A DNA stretch of 52,034 bases. Source: Rhodanobacter fulvus Jip2. Its GTDB lineage: Bacteria; Pseudomonadota; Gammaproteobacteria; Xanthomonadales; Rhodanobacteraceae. This document shows positions 15,701 through 26,830 of the stretch, piece after piece. Each line of letters begins with the position of its first letter. The stretch's first letter is position 1. Both the position numbers and the translations under genes were made by a program. The stretch covers positions 1 through 52,034 of the forward strand of contig NZ_AJXU01000081.1 in NCBI RefSeq assembly GCF_000264315.1. The letters run 5' to 3'. The notes beneath the pieces were generated by a model. It was given only the letters and a program-made list of their open reading frames with translations, ran no database searches and was not told where the DNA came from.

Positions 15701-17236
15701 TCACACCGTGAACTTGATCCCCTGCGCCAGCGGCAACGCATCGGAATAGTTGATGGTGTTGGTCTGGCGGCGCATGTACACCTTCCACGCATCCGAGCCC
15801 GATTCGCGCCCGCCGCCGGTCTCTTTCTCGCCGCCGAACGCGCCGCCGATCTCCGCGCCGCTGGTGCCGATGTTGACGTTGGCCAGGCCGCAGTCCGAAC
15901 CGGCCGCGGACAGGAACTGCTCGGCCGCCCGCAGGTTGTTGGTGAAGATGGCCGAGGACAGGCCTTGCGGCACGTCGTTCTGCATCTCGATCGCCTCGTC
16001 CAGCGTCTTGAACGGCATCACGTACAGGATCGGCGCAAACGTCTCCGTCTGCACCACGTCATGCGCATTGGCGATGCCGGTGATGATGGTGGGCAGCACA
16101 AAGTTGCCCTTGCGATCGGTCAGCGCCGCGCCGCCGGTGGCGATGGTGCCGCCGGCCGCCTTGGCCTTTTCGATCGCCGCCAGGTAACCCTGCACCGCTT
16201 CGGGGCTGTTGAGCGGACCCATCAGCGTGGTGGCCTGGGTGGGGTCGCCGATCTTGCCTTCCACCTGCTTGTACGCCTGCACCAGGGTGCCGACCACGGT
16301 GTCGAAGATCGACTCGTGCACGAACACGCGGCGCGTGGTGGTGCAACGCTGGCCGGCGGTGCCCACCGCGCCGAACACGATGCCGGGGATCGCCAGCTTC
16401 AGGTCGGCCGTTTCGTCCACGATGATCGCGTTGTTGCCGCCCAGCTCCAGCAGCGAGCGGCCCATGCGTTTGGCCACGCGCTCGCCGACCAGGCGGCCCA
16501 CCTTGGTGGAGCCGGTGAAGCTGATCAGCGGGATGCGCTTGTCGTCCACGAACTTCTGCGCCAGCTCGCTGCCGGCGTCGTTGAACAGGAAGAACAGGTC
16601 GGGGAAACCGCCTTCCTTCAGCGCCTCGTTGCAGATCTTGATGGTGGCGATGGCCGACAGAGGCGTCTTCGGCGACGGCTTCCAGATGCAGATGTCGCCG
16701 GCGATGGTGGCCAGCATGGCGTTCCACGCCCACACCGCGACGGGGAAGTTGAACGCGCTGATGATGCCGACCAGGCCCAGCGGGTGGTACTGGTCGTACA
16801 TGCGGTGGCCGGGGCGCTCCGAATGCATGGTGTAGCCGTACAGCATGCGGCTCTGGCCCACCGCGAAGTCGGCGATGTCGATCATCTCCTGCACTTCGCC
16901 GTCGCCTTCGGGCTTGATCTTGCCCATCTCCAGCGACACCAGCGAACCCAGCGCGTCCTTGTGCTTGCGCAGCGCCTCGCCGCACAGCCGCACGGCTTCG
17001 CCGCGCTGCGGCGCGGGCGTGGTGCGCCAGATCTTGAACGCGGCCTGGGCGCGCTCGACGATCCGCTCGTAGTCGGCGGCGCTGCTGGCGGGCACGCTGG
17101 CAATCACTTCACCGGTGGCCGGATTGGTGGGCTGCAGCGTGCCGGCGTCGGTCGTGGCCGACCATTCGCCCTGGCCCAGGTAGGTGCCGGACAAGGTCTG
17201 GTCGAGGCCGAGCGACTTCAGAATCGCATGGGACAT
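15701..17236 (-). CDS. Aldehyde dehydrogenase, ALDH7 family (aminoadipate-semialdehyde type)
   Basis: 511 aa from ATG 17236, preceded by GGAG at good spacing; an ATG 12 nt further up is possible. ALDH7 signature: [19 protein letters not shown], then [19 protein letters not shown] near the C terminus. Catalytic Cys298 in [12 protein letters not shown]; general-base Glu264 in [12 protein letters not shown] site SFTGSTKVG. Bacterial relatives (AmaB/Pcd) oxidise L-piperideine-6-carboxylate/alpha-aminoadipate semialdehyde in lysine breakdown. No other lysine genes are nearby, so the pathway is inferred from the family. Confidence 0.88.
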   Translation of the reverse strand: MSHAILKSLGLDQTLSGTYLGQGEWSATTDAGTLQPTNPATGEVIASVPASSAADYERIVERAQAAFKIWRTTPAPQRGEAVRLCGEALRKHKDALGSLVSLEMGKIKPEGDGEVQEMIDIADFAVGQSRMLYGYTMHSERPGHRMYDQYHPLGLVGIISAFNFPVAVWAWNAMLATIAGDICIWKPSPKTPLSAIATIKICNEALKEGGFPDLFFLFNDAGSELAQKFVDDKRIPLISFTGSTKVGRLVGERVAKRMGRSLLELGGNNAIIVDETADLKLAIPGIVFGAVGTAGQRCTTTRRVFVHESIFDTVVGTLVQAYKQVEGKIGDPTQATTLMGPLNSPEAVQGYLAAIEKAKAAGGTIATGGAALTDRKGNFVLPTIITGIANAHDVVQTETFAPILYVMPFKTLDEAIEMQNDVPQGLSSAIFTNNLRAAEQFLSAAGSDCGLANVNIGTSGAEIGGAFGGEKETGGGRESGSDAWKVYMRRQTNTINYSDALPLAQGIKFTV

Positions 17237-17347
17237 GAGCGTCTCCATTGAATGGTTTAAAAAGAAACCATTCTAGCAGGTGGCCATTTGCCGGGCTTCG
17301 CGCGGCGTTCTTCGCGCCTCGGCGAATCCATGCGAAAATTGCGCATC

Positions 17348-17424
<77 letters not shown>

Positions 17425-17433
17425 GGCATGCAA

Positions 17434-17468
17434 AACGACGAAGGCCGGCAATGCCGGCCTTCGTCGTT
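17434..17468. terminator. Bidirectional hairpin terminator
   Basis: A perfect 16-bp stem, AACGACGAAGGCCGGC / GCCGGCCTTCGTCGTT, with loop AAT. It serves tRNA-Arg (plus) and the PHA depolymerase gene (minus); on the minus strand the 3' arm continues into TTTTG, a better U-tract. Confidence 0.8.
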
Positions 17469-17491
17469 CCTGGCGTTGCCGCGAGGCCGGA

Positions 17492-18745
17492 TTATTTCGT
17501 GGCACGGTCGAACTTGCGGATGAAATCGCGCACCTGCGGGTACACGGTTTCGCGCCAGCGCCGGCCGCTGAAGATGCCGTAATGGCCGGCCCCCTCGATG
17601 ACCTTGTGCGCGCGGCGTTTGGCGGGAATGCCGCTGCACAGGTCGTGCGCCGCCTGGGTCTGGCCCAGGCCGGAGATGTCGTCCAGCTCGCCTTCGACCG
17701 TGAGCAGCGCGCTGCGCTTGATCGCCGCCGGGTTCACCCGTTCACCGGCCACGTCCCACAGGCCGCGCGGCAGCAGGAACTGCTGGAACACGGTGGCGAT
17801 GGTGTCCAGGTAGAACGCGGCCGGCATGTCCAGCACGGCGTTGTATTCGTCGTAGAACTTGCGGTGCGAGGCGGCGTCTTCCTGGTCGCCGCGCAACAGG
17901 TTCTGGTAGTAGTCCCAGTGCGAGCTGAGGTGGCGGCTGGGATTCATCGCGATGAATCCGGCGTGCTGCAGAAAGCCCGGGTAGACCTCGCGGCCGTGGC
18001 CGGGATAGTTCGGCGGCACGGTCTGCACCACGTTGTTCTTGAACCACGACAGCGGCTGCGTGGTGGCCAGGTTGTTGACGCCGGTGGGGCTGCGGCGCGG
18101 GTCGATCGGGCCGCCCATCATGGTGAGGCTGAGCGGGGTGTCCTCGCCGCGTGCGGCCATCAGCGACACCGCCGCCAGCACCGGTACGGTGGGCTGGCAC
18201 ACCGAGATCACGTGCAGCTCGCGCGCGCCGATGTGGCGGATGAATTCCTCGATATACGCCACGTAATCGTCGAGCCCGAAGGTGCCGGCCTCGGCGGGCA
18301 CCATGCGCGCGTCGACCCAGTCGGTGATGTAGACCTTGTGTTCGCGCAGCAGCGTGCGCACGGTGTCGCGCAGCAGCGTGGCGTGATGGCCTGACAGCGG
18401 CGCCACCACCAGTACCACCGGGTCGACCTTCATTTTCTCGATGGTGGCCGGGTCGTCGCTGAAGCGCTTGAAGCGCTTCAGCTGGCAGAACGGCTTGTCC
18501 AGCGCCACCCGTTCGATCACCGCGATCTCGTGCTCGTGGGCCAGCGCGCTGTGGATGTCGAATGCCGGTTTCTCGTAATCCTTGCCCAGGCGGTGGATCA
18601 GTTCGAACCCCGCCGCCATCCGCTGCACGCCCGGCCATTGCGACAGCGGGCTGGCGTGGTCATTGAGCATGCGCGCGTTGGCCTGGGCGAAGTAGCTCAG
18701 CGGGCCGAGGAACGAGCGTTGCCATTCGTGGATTTGATAAAGCAT
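17492..18745 (-). CDS. phaZ: Intracellular polyhydroxyalkanoate depolymerase
   Basis: 417 aa; matches the cytoplasmic PhaZ family that mobilises PHB granules. C183 in the lipase-like box [10 protein letters not shown] is the family's nucleophile. The conserved C-terminal PHB_depo_C region includes [17 protein letters not shown] and the catalytic His in [15 protein letters not shown]. The N-terminal [20 protein letters not shown] is also typical. No signal peptide, which fits the intracellular type. There is no PHA synthase or phasin in the window, so storage-polymer metabolism must be encoded elsewhere. A strong hairpin follows the stop. Confidence 0.9.
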   Translation of the reverse strand: MLYQIHEWQRSFLGPLSYFAQANARMLNDHASPLSQWPGVQRMAAGFELIHRLGKDYEKPAFDIHSALAHEHEIAVIERVALDKPFCQLKRFKRFSDDPATIEKMKVDPVVLVVAPLSGHHATLLRDTVRTLLREHKVYITDWVDARMVPAEAGTFGLDDYVAYIEEFIRHIGARELHVISVCQPTVPVLAAVSLMAARGEDTPLSLTMMGGPIDPRRSPTGVNNLATTQPLSWFKNNVVQTVPPNYPGHGREVYPGFLQHAGFIAMNPSRHLSSHWDYYQNLLRGDQEDAASHRKFYDEYNAVLDMPAAFYLDTIATVFQQFLLPRGLWDVAGERVNPAAIKRSALLTVEGELDDISGLGQTQAAHDLCSGIPAKRRAHKVIEGAGHYGIFSGRRWRETVYPQVRDFIRKFDRATK

Positions 18746-18836
18746 GGGGCGGGTGTGCCTGCGACGAAAGGCGCCATCTTAGCCTTTTTGACCGCCGGGT
18801 GTTGCATCGCCGCAAAATCAGTGGTGGCCTGCCTAA

Positions 18837-19589
18837 TCAATCACTTGGCGAGAAACGGCAGCGCAGCAGCAGCTCGTCCACGCCCTGCGTGTCGCCCATG
18901 CCGTCGCGCCATTGCAGCGGTTTCTGGAAGCGCACGCCCAGCGGCATGAACACGCGGTTGTACCACCACATCGCGCGCTGGCGCCGGTGCACCAGGAACC
19001 ACTGGCCCAGTTCCAGCAGGCGCGAGGATTTGGGTTGCATGCCGTACACGGCGCTCTGCTCGATGGTGAAGCCGTGCTGGGCCAGCAGCGTCATGATCTG
19101 GTCCGGCTCGTAGCGCCGGCAATGCCCCACGAATTCGTCGAATGCCGTCCACGCGTGCTGGTGCAGCGGCACTGACAGCAACACCGTCGCGCCCGGTGCG
19201 GCCACCCGCGCCAGTTCACGCAGTGCGCCCTCGTCGTCGGCCACGTGCTCCAGGATGTCCAGCGCACACACCAGGTCGAAGCTGGCACTGGCGCAGGGCA
19301 GCGCACCGATCATGCCGTGCGCGGTATTGGCGCCGCGCGCACGCAACTGGCGCAGGGCGGCGTGGCTGAGGTCGATGAAGCAGGTGTCCTCCAGCGGAAG
19401 GCGCGGGCGCAGGCCCGGGGCTACCTCCAGCCGGCGCGGCGCGGTGGCGACCAGTTCGCGCACCAGCGGCCAGGTGTTGAAGCGTTGCGGATCCATCAGG
19501 TGCGCGTCGGCCCACAGCGATTCATAGAAGCCGCGGTTGGCACGGATGAGCTCATCGTTGCTGCGGCTGTCGCGAGCGGGGCTTGGCAT
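18837..19589 (-). CDS. SAM-dependent methyltransferase (class I)
   Basis: 250 aa from ATG 19589. The Rossmann core is visible: LEVAPGLRPRLPLEDTCFIDLS (SAM motif I, lacking the usual GxGxG), then FDLVCALDILEHVADDEGAL (motif for Methyltransf_11), ATVLLSVPLHQHAW and EFVGHCRRYEPDQI. The C-terminal hydrophobic/aromatic region resembles proteins that modify lipid or glycan intermediates, but the substrate is unknown. The RDD gene lies 41 bp upstream on the same strand. Confidence 0.78.
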   Translation of the reverse strand: MPSPARDSRSNDELIRANRGFYESLWADAHLMDPQRFNTWPLVRELVATAPRRLEVAPGLRPRLPLEDTCFIDLSHAALRQLRARGANTAHGMIGALPCASASFDLVCALDILEHVADDEGALRELARVAAPGATVLLSVPLHQHAWTAFDEFVGHCRRYEPDQIMTLLAQHGFTIEQSAVYGMQPKSSRLLELGQWFLVHRRQRAMWWYNRVFMPLGVRFQKPLQWRDGMGDTQGVDELLLRCRFSPSD

Positions 19590-19630
19590 GGGCGGATGGA
19601 GTCCTGCGCGGCGGGGCGACGGTGGAGGAA

Positions 19631-20128
19631 TCAGGGCGGCGAACGGATTTCGGTGCCGGCAACGATATCGTGCACGGCGCGGCGGCGCGGGTCGATCAAT
19701 GCCGGTATGTACCAGACGATCCATGCCACCAGAACGGCCCACAGCGCCAGTCGAAGTCCGACCCATTGGGTGAGGCCCAGCAATAGCCACGGTGCGGCGG
19801 CGACACCCAGGCGAACCAGCAACTGCGGCCACGAGGGCGTATCACCGGTGGCGGTGGTCAGGCGGATGCGCCACGGCCGCATGCCGATGGTCTGCCCGCC
19901 ACGACGCCACGACGCCACGAAATACCCGCCCACGCAGGCGGCCTCGAACAGCGGAAACCACCACGCGCGCAGATGCTGCTGCTCGTCCAGCAAGCGGCCG
20001 CCGGTGACCAGCAGGCCCAGCATGTTCGCCACCATCATGATCGCCAGCACGATCAGCAGGTCGTACACCAGCGCCGTCAATCGACGCCACAGCGGGCAGG
20101 GCGGGGCAGTGGGAAAGGTGCGGGACAT
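19631..20128 (-). CDS. RDD-family membrane protein
   Basis: 165 aa from ATG 20128. Hallmark residues: first Arg and Asp in RRLTALVYDLLIV, GGQTIGMRPWRIRL in the middle, final Asp in RRAVHDIVAGTEI. Three to four membrane helices. Function is generally unknown, transport has been suggested for some members. It is divergent from xerD with about 50 bp between them and leads into the methyltransferase gene. Confidence 0.8.
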   Translation of the reverse strand: MSRTFPTAPPCPLWRRLTALVYDLLIVLAIMMVANMLGLLVTGGRLLDEQQHLRAWWFPLFEAACVGGYFVASWRRGGQTIGMRPWRIRLTTATGDTPSWPQLLVRLGVAAAPWLLLGLTQWVGLRLALWAVLVAWIVWYIPALIDPRRRAVHDIVAGTEIRSPP

Positions 20129-20178
20129 CAAGTGTGGATCGCTTGCGTGTTGCGCGCGCAATGGCCAGCATCGAGCGC

Positions 20179-21096
20179 ATGACGAAGGAAGAAAACCCGC
20201 CCAGTATCGCCGAAGCCGACCGCGCCGGCATTGCCGCGTTTCTCGAACGGCTGTGGTCGGAGGATGGCCTGGCCGATCGCACGCTGGAGGCGTACCGCCG
20301 CGACCTGCAGGCGCTGGCCGCCTGGCTGGCCGGGCGCGGGCGCCAGTTGCGCACGGCGCGGCGCGAGGATATTTCCGCCTACCACGCGGCCTGCGCCGGG
20401 GCGATCCGCTCGATGGCGCGGCGGCAATCCACGTTTCGCCGCTATTACGCCTCCATCGCCCGCGACGAGCCCGCGTTCGTCGACCCCACCGCCCTGATCG
20501 AGCGGCCGCGCCTGCCCCGCAGCCTGCCGAAGGCCTTGGCCGAACGCGAGATCGAGAGCCTGCTGGCCGCTCCCGACCTCGGCAGCACCCTGGGCCTGCG
20601 CGACCGCGCCATGCTGGAGCTGATGTACGCCTGCGGCCTGCGCGTGTCGGAGCTGGTCGAACTGCCGCTGGCGGATTTCAATGCGCGCCAGGGCGTGCTG
20701 CGGGTCACCGGCAAGGGCGGCAAGGATCGGCTGGTGCCGGTGGGTGAGGTGGCGCTGGAACACATCGGCAACTATCTGGCCGACGCCCGTCCGCCACTGG
20801 CTGGCGCGCGCCAGCCGCCGGCGCTGTTCCTCAGCCAGCGCGGCAGCGGCATGACGCGGCAGATGTTCTGGTTGTTGGTGAAGCGCTACGCGGCGCAGGT
20901 GGGCATCAACCCCAAGCGCATCTCGCCGCACGTGCTGCGCCATTCGTTCGCCACTCACCTGCTCAACCACGGCGCCGACCTGCGCGCGCTGCAGATGCTG
21001 CTGGGCCACAGCTCGCTCAGCACCACCCAGATCTACACCCTGGTGGCGAAGGAGGGATTGAAGCGGCTGCACGCGCAGCACCACCCGCGCGGATGA
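20179..21096 (+). CDS. xerD: Site-specific tyrosine recombinase XerD
   Basis: 305 aa from ATG 20179; an ATG 18 nt upstream is also possible. With XerC it resolves chromosome dimers at dif. The SAM-like N-terminal domain covers about 1-110; the catalytic domain carries R155 (CGLRVSEL), K182 (KGGKDR), H251 and R254 (HVLRHSFATHLL), H277 (LGHSSLSTTQ) and nucleophile Y286 (QIYT). Length and motifs match housekeeping XerD rather than a phage integrase. It is followed by dsbC, as in many gammaproteobacteria (xerD-dsbC). Confidence 0.93.
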   Translation: MTKEENPPSIAEADRAGIAAFLERLWSEDGLADRTLEAYRRDLQALAAWLAGRGRQLRTARREDISAYHAACAGAIRSMARRQSTFRRYYASIARDEPAFVDPTALIERPRLPRSLPKALAEREIESLLAAPDLGSTLGLRDRAMLELMYACGLRVSELVELPLADFNARQGVLRVTGKGGKDRLVPVGEVALEHIGNYLADARPPLAGARQPPALFLSQRGSGMTRQMFWLLVKRYAAQVGINPKRISPHVLRHSFATHLLNHGADLRALQMLLGHSSLSTTQIYTLVAKEGLKRLHAQHHPRG

Positions 21097-21178
21097 TCGT
21101 GCGCGGACCAGGCCGGTTCAGCGGACTATGCGAGAATCGCCGGTCATGCCCGGCCAAGCCGGATCGAACGAGGTCGTG

Positions 21179-21955
21179 ATGTCGAAGAAATGGCTGCTGG
21201 CAACGTGCGCCGGCCTGATGGTCGCCAGCGTGATGGCAATGGGTGCCGCCAGTGCGGTCGAGCCGGCCCCCCTCAAGGTCACCCCCGCGGTCAACACCAT
21301 GGTGCGGAACGCGCTGAAAACGCTGGCGCCCGGCGTGCAGGTGGACGCGGTGGAACCGGCGGCGCTGCCGGGCTTTTATCAGGTGATCGCCTCCGGCCAG
21401 CTGATGTACCTCAGCAGCGACGGCCGCTACCTGCTGAACGGCGACCTGATCGACCTGGCGCAGAAGAAGAACGTGAGCAACGCGGCGTGGGCCCGGTTCC
21501 GCAAGGCGGAGCTGGCCAAGGTGCCCGCCTCGCAGCGCATCGTGTTCGCGCCGGCGCACCCGAAATACACCGTCACCGTGTTCACCGACGTCAACTGCGG
21601 CTATTGCCGCGCGCTGCATGAGCACATCGCCGCCTTCAACAAGGCCGGCATCGCGGTGGAATACCTGGCCTGGCCGCGCGAAGGCGTCGCCAGCACCTCG
21701 GGCAAGCCAACCGCGACGTACAGCGAAATGTCGTCGATCTGGTGCGCGGCCGATCGCAAGGCGGCCTTCAGCGCCGCCATTGCGGGCAAGGCACCGCCCG
21801 CCGCCACCTGCACCAACCCGGTGGCGGACCAGTTCGACCTGGGGATGAAGCTGGGCGTCAGCGGCACGCCCACCATCGTGGCACCCGATGGCCGCACGCT
21901 GGGCGGTTATGTGACCCCCGCGCAGCTGCTGGTGGCGCTGCAGCAAGGCGACTGA
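21179..21955 (+). CDS. dsbC: Thiol:disulfide interchange protein DsbC-like
   Basis: 258 aa from ATG 21179 with an AGG just upstream; signal peptide about 1-27 (KKWLLATCAGLMVASVMAMG). The N-terminal DsbC_N dimerisation region covers about 38-110; the thioredoxin fold has the active site C140-G-Y-C143 and cis-proline in SGTPTIV. A second cysteine pair (WCAAD...ATC) matches the structural disulfide of DsbC. It would isomerise disulfides in the periplasm. Directly downstream of xerD, as in E. coli. Confidence 0.9.
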   Translation: MSKKWLLATCAGLMVASVMAMGAASAVEPAPLKVTPAVNTMVRNALKTLAPGVQVDAVEPAALPGFYQVIASGQLMYLSSDGRYLLNGDLIDLAQKKNVSNAAWARFRKAELAKVPASQRIVFAPAHPKYTVTVFTDVNCGYCRALHEHIAAFNKAGIAVEYLAWPREGVASTSGKPTATYSEMSSIWCAADRKAAFSAAIAGKAPPAATCTNPVADQFDLGMKLGVSGTPTIVAPDGRTLGGYVTPAQLLVALQQGD

Positions 21956-21960
21956 GCGGG

Positions 21961-22039
21961 TGTGGGAGCGGCTTCGGCCGCGATGCCTTTTGCCTTGGAG
22001 CCCCAGAGCAGGAGCATCGCGGCTGAAGCCGCTCCCACA
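21961..22039. repeat. Hairpin-repeat doublet B
   Basis: Inverted copies at 21961-21986 (core GCGGCTTCGGCCGC) and 22014-22039 (core GCGGCTTCAGCCGC). It begins 5 nt after the dsbC stop codon and precedes purL. Confidence 0.85.
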
Positions 22040-22151
22040 GGTGGGGTCCTGCCCTGACGCAGGGCCTTGATGCGGCGGGACCTCCACCGGCAGACCTCGG
22101 CTCGCCACTGGGTTAGAATGGGCGTTTTCCCTGCACAGCGCCGTTCCCCGC

Positions 22152-25100
22152 ATGATCGCACTCGACGGGCAGAACGCCCTCTCGCCGTTCCGCCTCGAAC
22201 GCCTCAACGCCCGCCTGGATGCCCTGCATCACGGTGTACGCGTGCAGGCGTCGTGGTTCGTCTATTTCATCGACGCCGATGCCGCGCCCGAGGGCGTGCT
22301 GCGCCAGCGGCTGCTGGCCGTGCTGGAAGCGAAGGATGGGGCGCCGGAGCCGGCCACGTTGTGGGTGGTGCCGCGGCTGGGCACGATTTCGCCGTGGTCG
22401 AGCAAGGCCACCGACATTCTGCATGGCGCGGGTTTCGGCGCCGATGTGCGGCGGGTGGAGCGCGGCATGGCGTGGCGCATGGCCGGCCTGCCGGACGCGG
22501 GCACGCCTGCTCATGAAGCGGTGATGGCACTGCTGCACGATGCGATGACGCAATCGGTGTTGAGCCGCATCGAGGACGCGCACAGCCTGTTCCTGGGCGG
22601 CGCACCGGGTGATCTGCAATACATCGCGCTGGGCGACGACGCCCGCGGCGCGCTGGCCGAGGCCAACAGGCGGCTGGGCCTGGCGCTGGCCGACGACGAG
22701 ATCGACTACCTGGCCGACCGCTACGCCGAGCTGGGCCGCGACCCCACCGACGCCGAACTTTTCATGTTCGCCCAGGCCAATTCCGAGCACTGCCGGCACA
22801 AGGTGTTCAACGCCAGCTGGACGGTGGACGGCGAGGAGCAGGACAAGACCCTGTTCGGCATGATCAAGCACACCCACCAGCGCTCCCCGGCGTACACGCT
22901 GTCCGCCTATTCGGACAACGCCGCGGTGATCGAGGGCAGCAACGGCAAGCGCTTCTTCACCGACCCGGATGATGGCGTGTGGCGCGGCATCGAGGAGCGC
23001 ATCGACTTCGCCATCAAGGTGGAAACGCACAACCACCCCACCGCGATCGCCCCGTGGCCTGGCGCGGCCACCGGCGCCGGTGGCGAGATCCGCGACGAGG
23101 GCGCGACCGGCCGCGGCGGCAAGCCGAAGGCCGGCCTCACCGGTTTCTCGGTCTCCGACCTGCGCATTCCCGGCCATCCGCAGCCGTGGGAAGTGGAGCG
23201 CCCGCTGCCGCCACGCATGGCCAGCGCGTTCGAGATCATGCGCGACGGCCCGCTGGGCGCGGCCGCGTTCAACAACGAATTCGGCCGCCCTTGCCTCGGC
23301 GGCTATTTCCGCAGCTACGAGCACGAGACCGGCGAGCCGGGCCTGCGTCGCGGCTACGACAAGCCGATCATGCTGGCCGGCGGCCTGGCCAACCTGCGCG
23401 CCGGCCATGTGCTGAAGCACCCGGTGCAGCCGGGCAACAAGGTGATTGTCCTGGGCGGCCCGGCGATGCTGATCGGCCTGGGTGGCGGCGCGGCCTCCTC
23501 GGTGGCCGGCGGCGCCTCCAGCGCGGAGCTGGATTTCGCCTCGGTGCAGCGCGACAACCCCGAGATGGAGCGACGCTGCCAGGAAGTGATCGACGCCTGC
23601 TGCGCGCTGGGCGAGGCCAACCCCATCGTCAGCGTGCACGACGTGGGCGCCGGCGGCCTGTCCAACGCGATTCCGGAGTTGCTCAACGACGCCAACGTGG
23701 GCGGCGTGATCGACCTGTCGAAAATCCCCTGCGACGACCCTTCGCTGTCGCCGATGCAGGTGTGGAGCAACGAATCGCAGGAACGCTACGTGCTGGCCAT
23801 CGCGCCGGAAAACCTGGCCCGATTCGAGGCCATGTGCGTGCGCGAACGCTGCCCGTATGCCGTCGTGGGCGATGCCACGGAAGAACGTCGCCTGCTGGTC
23901 ACGCGCGCGGCCGCTTCTGACGAATCCCGAATCCCGAATCCCGAATCCCGGGAGATCGTCATCGATCTCCCCATGGACGTGCTGTTCGGCAAACCGCCGC
24001 GCATGCACCGTGACGCCACCCGCATCAAGCCACGCGTGGACCTGGTGCCCGACCTCACCGGCATCGGCATGGACGAGGCGCTGCTGCGCGTGCTGCGGCT
24101 GCCGGGCGTGGGCAGCAAGAGCTTCCTGATCACCATCGGCGACCGCACCGTCGGCGGGCTGAATCATCGCGATCCGATGGTCGGCCCATGGCAGGTGCCG
24201 GTGGCCGATTGCGCCGTCACCGTCGCCGACTTCGACGGCTACGCGGGCGAGGCGATGGCGATGGCCGAACGCGCGCCGGTGGCCCTGCTCAGCAGTGCCG
24301 ATGCGGCACGGCTGGCGGTGGGCGAGGCGATCACCAACCTGGCTGCCGCACCGATCGCCTCGCTGGGCGAGGTGCGTTTGTCGGCCAACTGGATGGCCGC
24401 GGTGAACCATCCGGGCGAGGATGCTGCGCTGTTCGATGCGGTGAAAGCGGTGGGCATGGAGCTGTGCCCCGAACTCGATATTTCCATCCCCGTCGGCAAG
24501 GACTCGCTGTCGATGCAGACGGTGTGGCAGGACGGTGGAACGCCGCAGCGCACGGTGTCGCCGGTGTCGCTGGTGATCACCGGTTTCGCCCGCGTGGGCG
24601 ACGTGCGCCGCACGCTGACCCCGCAACTGAAGCTCGATCGCGGTCACTCGTCACTGTGGTTGGTCGATCTGGGCGCCGGCCGTGACCGCTTGGGCGGCTC
24701 CGCGCTGACCCAGGTGTTCAACCGCGGCGGCGGCGTGCCGCCGGATCTCGATGACGCCAAGCGCCTGCGTGCGCTGTTCGAGCTGGTGCAGGAAGCGAAC
24801 GCCAGCGGCCTGTTGCTGGCGTACCACGACCGTTCCGACGGCGGCGTCATCGTCACCTTGCTGGAGATGGCCTTCGCGGGCCACTGCGGTCTGGAAATCC
24901 ATCTGGACGGCTGGGCCGAAGCGGCCATGCGCGCGCTGTTCAACGAGGAGCTGGGCGCCGTGATGCAGGTGGCCGACGCCAACCGCGAGGCGTTCGAGAG
25001 CCTGCTGGTGAAATACGACCTGGCCGGTTGCAGTCACCGGATTGGACGTCCAAAAGAAAAGTTGGGCATCAAGCTGTTCAACGGCAGCGACACCTTGTTC

Positions 25101-26054
25101 AAGTGGAACTGGAGCACGCTGTACGCGGCCTGGAACGAAACCAGCCACGCCATGCAGCGCCTGCGCGACAACCCGCTCAGCGCCGACGCCGAGCTGGAAT
25201 GGCGGCTGGATGATGCCGACCCGGGCATCTCGCCAAAGCTCACGTTCGACCCGACGCAGGACGTGGCCGCCGCGCTCATCGCCAAGGGCCAGCGACCGCG
25301 CATCGCGATACTGCGCGAGCAGGGCGTCAACGGTCAGGTGGAGATGGCCGCCGCGTTCACCCGCGCCGGCTTCGACGCGGTGGACGTGCACATGTCCGAT
25401 CTCGCCAGCGGCCGCATCAAGCTGGCCGATTTCCGCGGTTTCGCCGCGTGCGGCGGCTTCTCCTACGGCGACGTGCTGGGCGCGGGCCGCGGCTGGGCCA
25501 CCTCGATCCTCTACAACGACAGCCTGCGCGAGCAGTTCGCGGCGTTCTTCGCCGACGAGACGAAGTTCGCCCTGGGCGTGTGCAACGGCTGCCAGATGCT
25601 GTCGCAGCTGAAGGAAATCATTCCTGGCGCGCAGCACTGGCCGAAGTTCCTGCGCAATGCGTCGGAGCAGTACGAATCGCGTGTGGCCACGCTGGAAATC
25701 CTCGACTCGCCCAGCCTGTTCTTCAAGGGCATGACCGGCTCGCGGATTCCGGTGGCGGTGGCGCACGGCGAAGGTCGGGTGAGTTTTCCGCAGGTGTGCA
25801 GCCCGTCCAAGTCGCATGGCGCGGTGCGCTTCGTGGACAACCGCGGCAAGCCCACCGAGAACTTCCCGCTCAACACCAACGGCTCGCCCGGCGGGCTGGC
25901 CGGCTTCACCGCCGCCGATGGCCGCGTGACCATCCTGATGCCGCACCCGGAGCGCGTGTTCCGCAGCGTGCAGTTGAGTTGGCATCCGGAAAACTGGGGT
26001 GAGGATTCGCCGTGGATGCGCATGTTCCGCAACGCCCGCGTGTGGTGCGGCTGA
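22152..26054 (+). CDS. purL: Phosphoribosylformylglycinamidine synthase
   Basis: 1300 aa single-chain PurL. It makes FGAM from FGAR, glutamine and ATP in purine synthesis. The N-terminal PurS-like part is followed by [14 protein letters not shown], the [22 protein letters not shown] region, the AIRS-like halves, and a C-terminal class I glutaminase with nucleophile C1144 in GVCNGCQ and the PHPERVF motif. Odd point: between EERRL and [10 protein letters not shown], where E. coli PurL has a short linker, this protein carries about 12 extra residues ([14 protein letters not shown]) encoded by a four-unit heptamer repeat. The start context is weak, but the ATG fits the family N terminus. Confidence 0.95.
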   Translation: MIALDGQNALSPFRLERLNARLDALHHGVRVQASWFVYFIDADAAPEGVLRQRLLAVLEAKDGAPEPATLWVVPRLGTISPWSSKATDILHGAGFGADVRRVERGMAWRMAGLPDAGTPAHEAVMALLHDAMTQSVLSRIEDAHSLFLGGAPGDLQYIALGDDARGALAEANRRLGLALADDEIDYLADRYAELGRDPTDAELFMFAQANSEHCRHKVFNASWTVDGEEQDKTLFGMIKHTHQRSPAYTLSAYSDNAAVIEGSNGKRFFTDPDDGVWRGIEERIDFAIKVETHNHPTAIAPWPGAATGAGGEIRDEGATGRGGKPKAGLTGFSVSDLRIPGHPQPWEVERPLPPRMASAFEIMRDGPLGAAAFNNEFGRPCLGGYFRSYEHETGEPGLRRGYDKPIMLAGGLANLRAGHVLKHPVQPGNKVIVLGGPAMLIGLGGGAASSVAGGASSAELDFASVQRDNPEMERRCQEVIDACCALGEANPIVSVHDVGAGGLSNAIPELLNDANVGGVIDLSKIPCDDPSLSPMQVWSNESQERYVLAIAPENLARFEAMCVRERCPYAVVGDATEERRLLVTRAAASDESRIPNPESREIVIDLPMDVLFGKPPRMHRDATRIKPRVDLVPDLTGIGMDEALLRVLRLPGVGSKSFLITIGDRTVGGLNHRDPMVGPWQVPVADCAVTVADFDGYAGEAMAMAERAPVALLSSADAARLAVGEAITNLAAAPIASLGEVRLSANWMAAVNHPGEDAALFDAVKAVGMELCPELDISIPVGKDSLSMQTVWQDGGTPQRTVSPVSLVITGFARVGDVRRTLTPQLKLDRGHSSLWLVDLGAGRDRLGGSALTQVFNRGGGVPPDLDDAKRLRALFELVQEANASGLLLAYHDRSDGGVIVTLLEMAFAGHCGLEIHLDGWAEAAMRALFNEELGAVMQVADANREAFESLLVKYDLAGCSHRIGRPKEKLGIKLFNGSDTLFKWNWSTLYAAWNETSHAMQRLRDNPLSADAELEWRLDDADPGISPKLTFDPTQDVAAALIAKGQRPRIAILREQGVNGQVEMAAAFTRAGFDAVDVHMSDLASGRIKLADFRGFAACGGFSYGDVLGAGRGWATSILYNDSLREQFAAFFADETKFALGVCNGCQMLSQLKEIIPGAQHWPKFLRNASEQYESRVATLEILDSPSLFFKGMTGSRIPVAVAHGEGRVSFPQVCSPSKSHGAVRFVDNRGKPTENFPLNTNGSPGGLAGFTAADGRVTILMPHPERVFRSVQLSWHPENWGEDSPWMRMFRNARVWCG
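23921..23948 (+). repeat. Heptamer repeat CGAATCC x4 inside purL
   Basis: Four perfect CGAATCC units lie in the purL reading frame and are translated as part of [10 protein letters not shown]. The same or closely related units form intergenic tracts near 45577-45660, 42417-42450 and 50860-50887. Confidence 0.92.
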
Positions 26055-26086
26055 TCGTTCCACCGCCCACAGAACGCCACTGAGCC

Positions 26087-26830
26087 ATGGCCCGGTGGCG
26101 CTTACCCGAGTGGCATGCCGTGGCGCCGATGCTGGCATGGCTGGCGGCACTGGCATTGCTGCCATGGTGGCTGGGCCTGCCCCTGTTGCTGGCGCTGGCT
26201 GCCGCGTTGTTGCTGCAACTGCACTGGCCGGCGGAGCACGCCAGGCTGCTGCGGCGCGCATTGCGCTGGGGACTGCCGGGCGTGATGGTCGCGCTGCAAC
26301 GGGCATTGGGCGGCGGAGCGTTCGGCGTGGGTGCCGCACTGCTGGGTGCACTCGCCGGCTACACCTTGCTGGCGGGCATGGAGGCCTGGCTGGACCGCGA
26401 CCTGCGCCGCGCGCCCGCCGGCACCACCTCCGATGCGGAATGGCCCGAGTTGGCCCGCGCGCCGATCGGCCCGCCCGCACGCATCATCGAACTGCGCCCG
26501 CCCGAGTGGCGCGCCGCATCAGCGGAACTCGCCGATCCGCGCGGTGGCAGCTTGCAGTGGCGCGAGGGCAGCTACCTGTTCGCCGACGGCATGCAACTGG
26601 AAGCCGGCGAGCAATGCGATTTCAGCCCGGGCGGACGCTGGTTCGCCGCCCGCCCCGAACGCGGCCGTCGCCTGCTGCTGTGCGATCGCGACCATCACCG
26701 CTGCCACCGCCTGCGCGGCTGGAACCTGTACGGCTGGGACGGCGAACAGCCCTGGCTGCAGCGACGCGAAGGCGACATGCCCGTGCCGCTGGAACACGTC
26801 TCCGGCTCCCGCGGACGCCGGTCGATGTAG
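26087..26830 (+). CDS. Unknown protein with N-terminal membrane segments
   Basis: 247 aa; not recognised. Two hydrophobic helices lie at about 13-29 and 30-46, and a third at about 75-97. The remaining 150 residues are soluble, rich in Arg, Trp and acidic residues, and likely form a beta-type domain (GSYLFADGMQLEAGEQCDFSPG). It follows purL by 32 bp on the same strand. The stop codon TAG (26828-26830) lies inside the left copy of a hairpin repeat, so the present C terminus may have been set by repeat insertion. Start ATG has no strong Shine-Dalgarno. Confidence 0.65.
   Translation: MARWRLPEWHAVAPMLAWLAALALLPWWLGLPLLLALAAALLLQLHWPAEHARLLRRALRWGLPGVMVALQRALGGGAFGVGAALLGALAGYTLLAGMEAWLDRDLRRAPAGTTSDAEWPELARAPIGPPARIIELRPPEWRAASAELADPRGGSLQWREGSYLFADGMQLEAGEQCDFSPGGRWFAARPERGRRLLLCDRDHHRCHRLRGWNLYGWDGEQPWLQRREGDMPVPLEHVSGSRGRRSM

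Noticed and set aside
20179..21096. Tyrosine recombinase near a tRNA as sign of an integrated element
   Set aside because: Length, motifs and the dsbC neighbour fit housekeeping XerD; there are no phage genes and no tRNA-end duplication was seen.
22113..24647. Long minus-strand frame opposite purL, and similar ones at 29978-31558 and 44263-47004
   Set aside because: Each is antisense to strong genes, has biased composition and no domain; long shadows are expected at this GC content.
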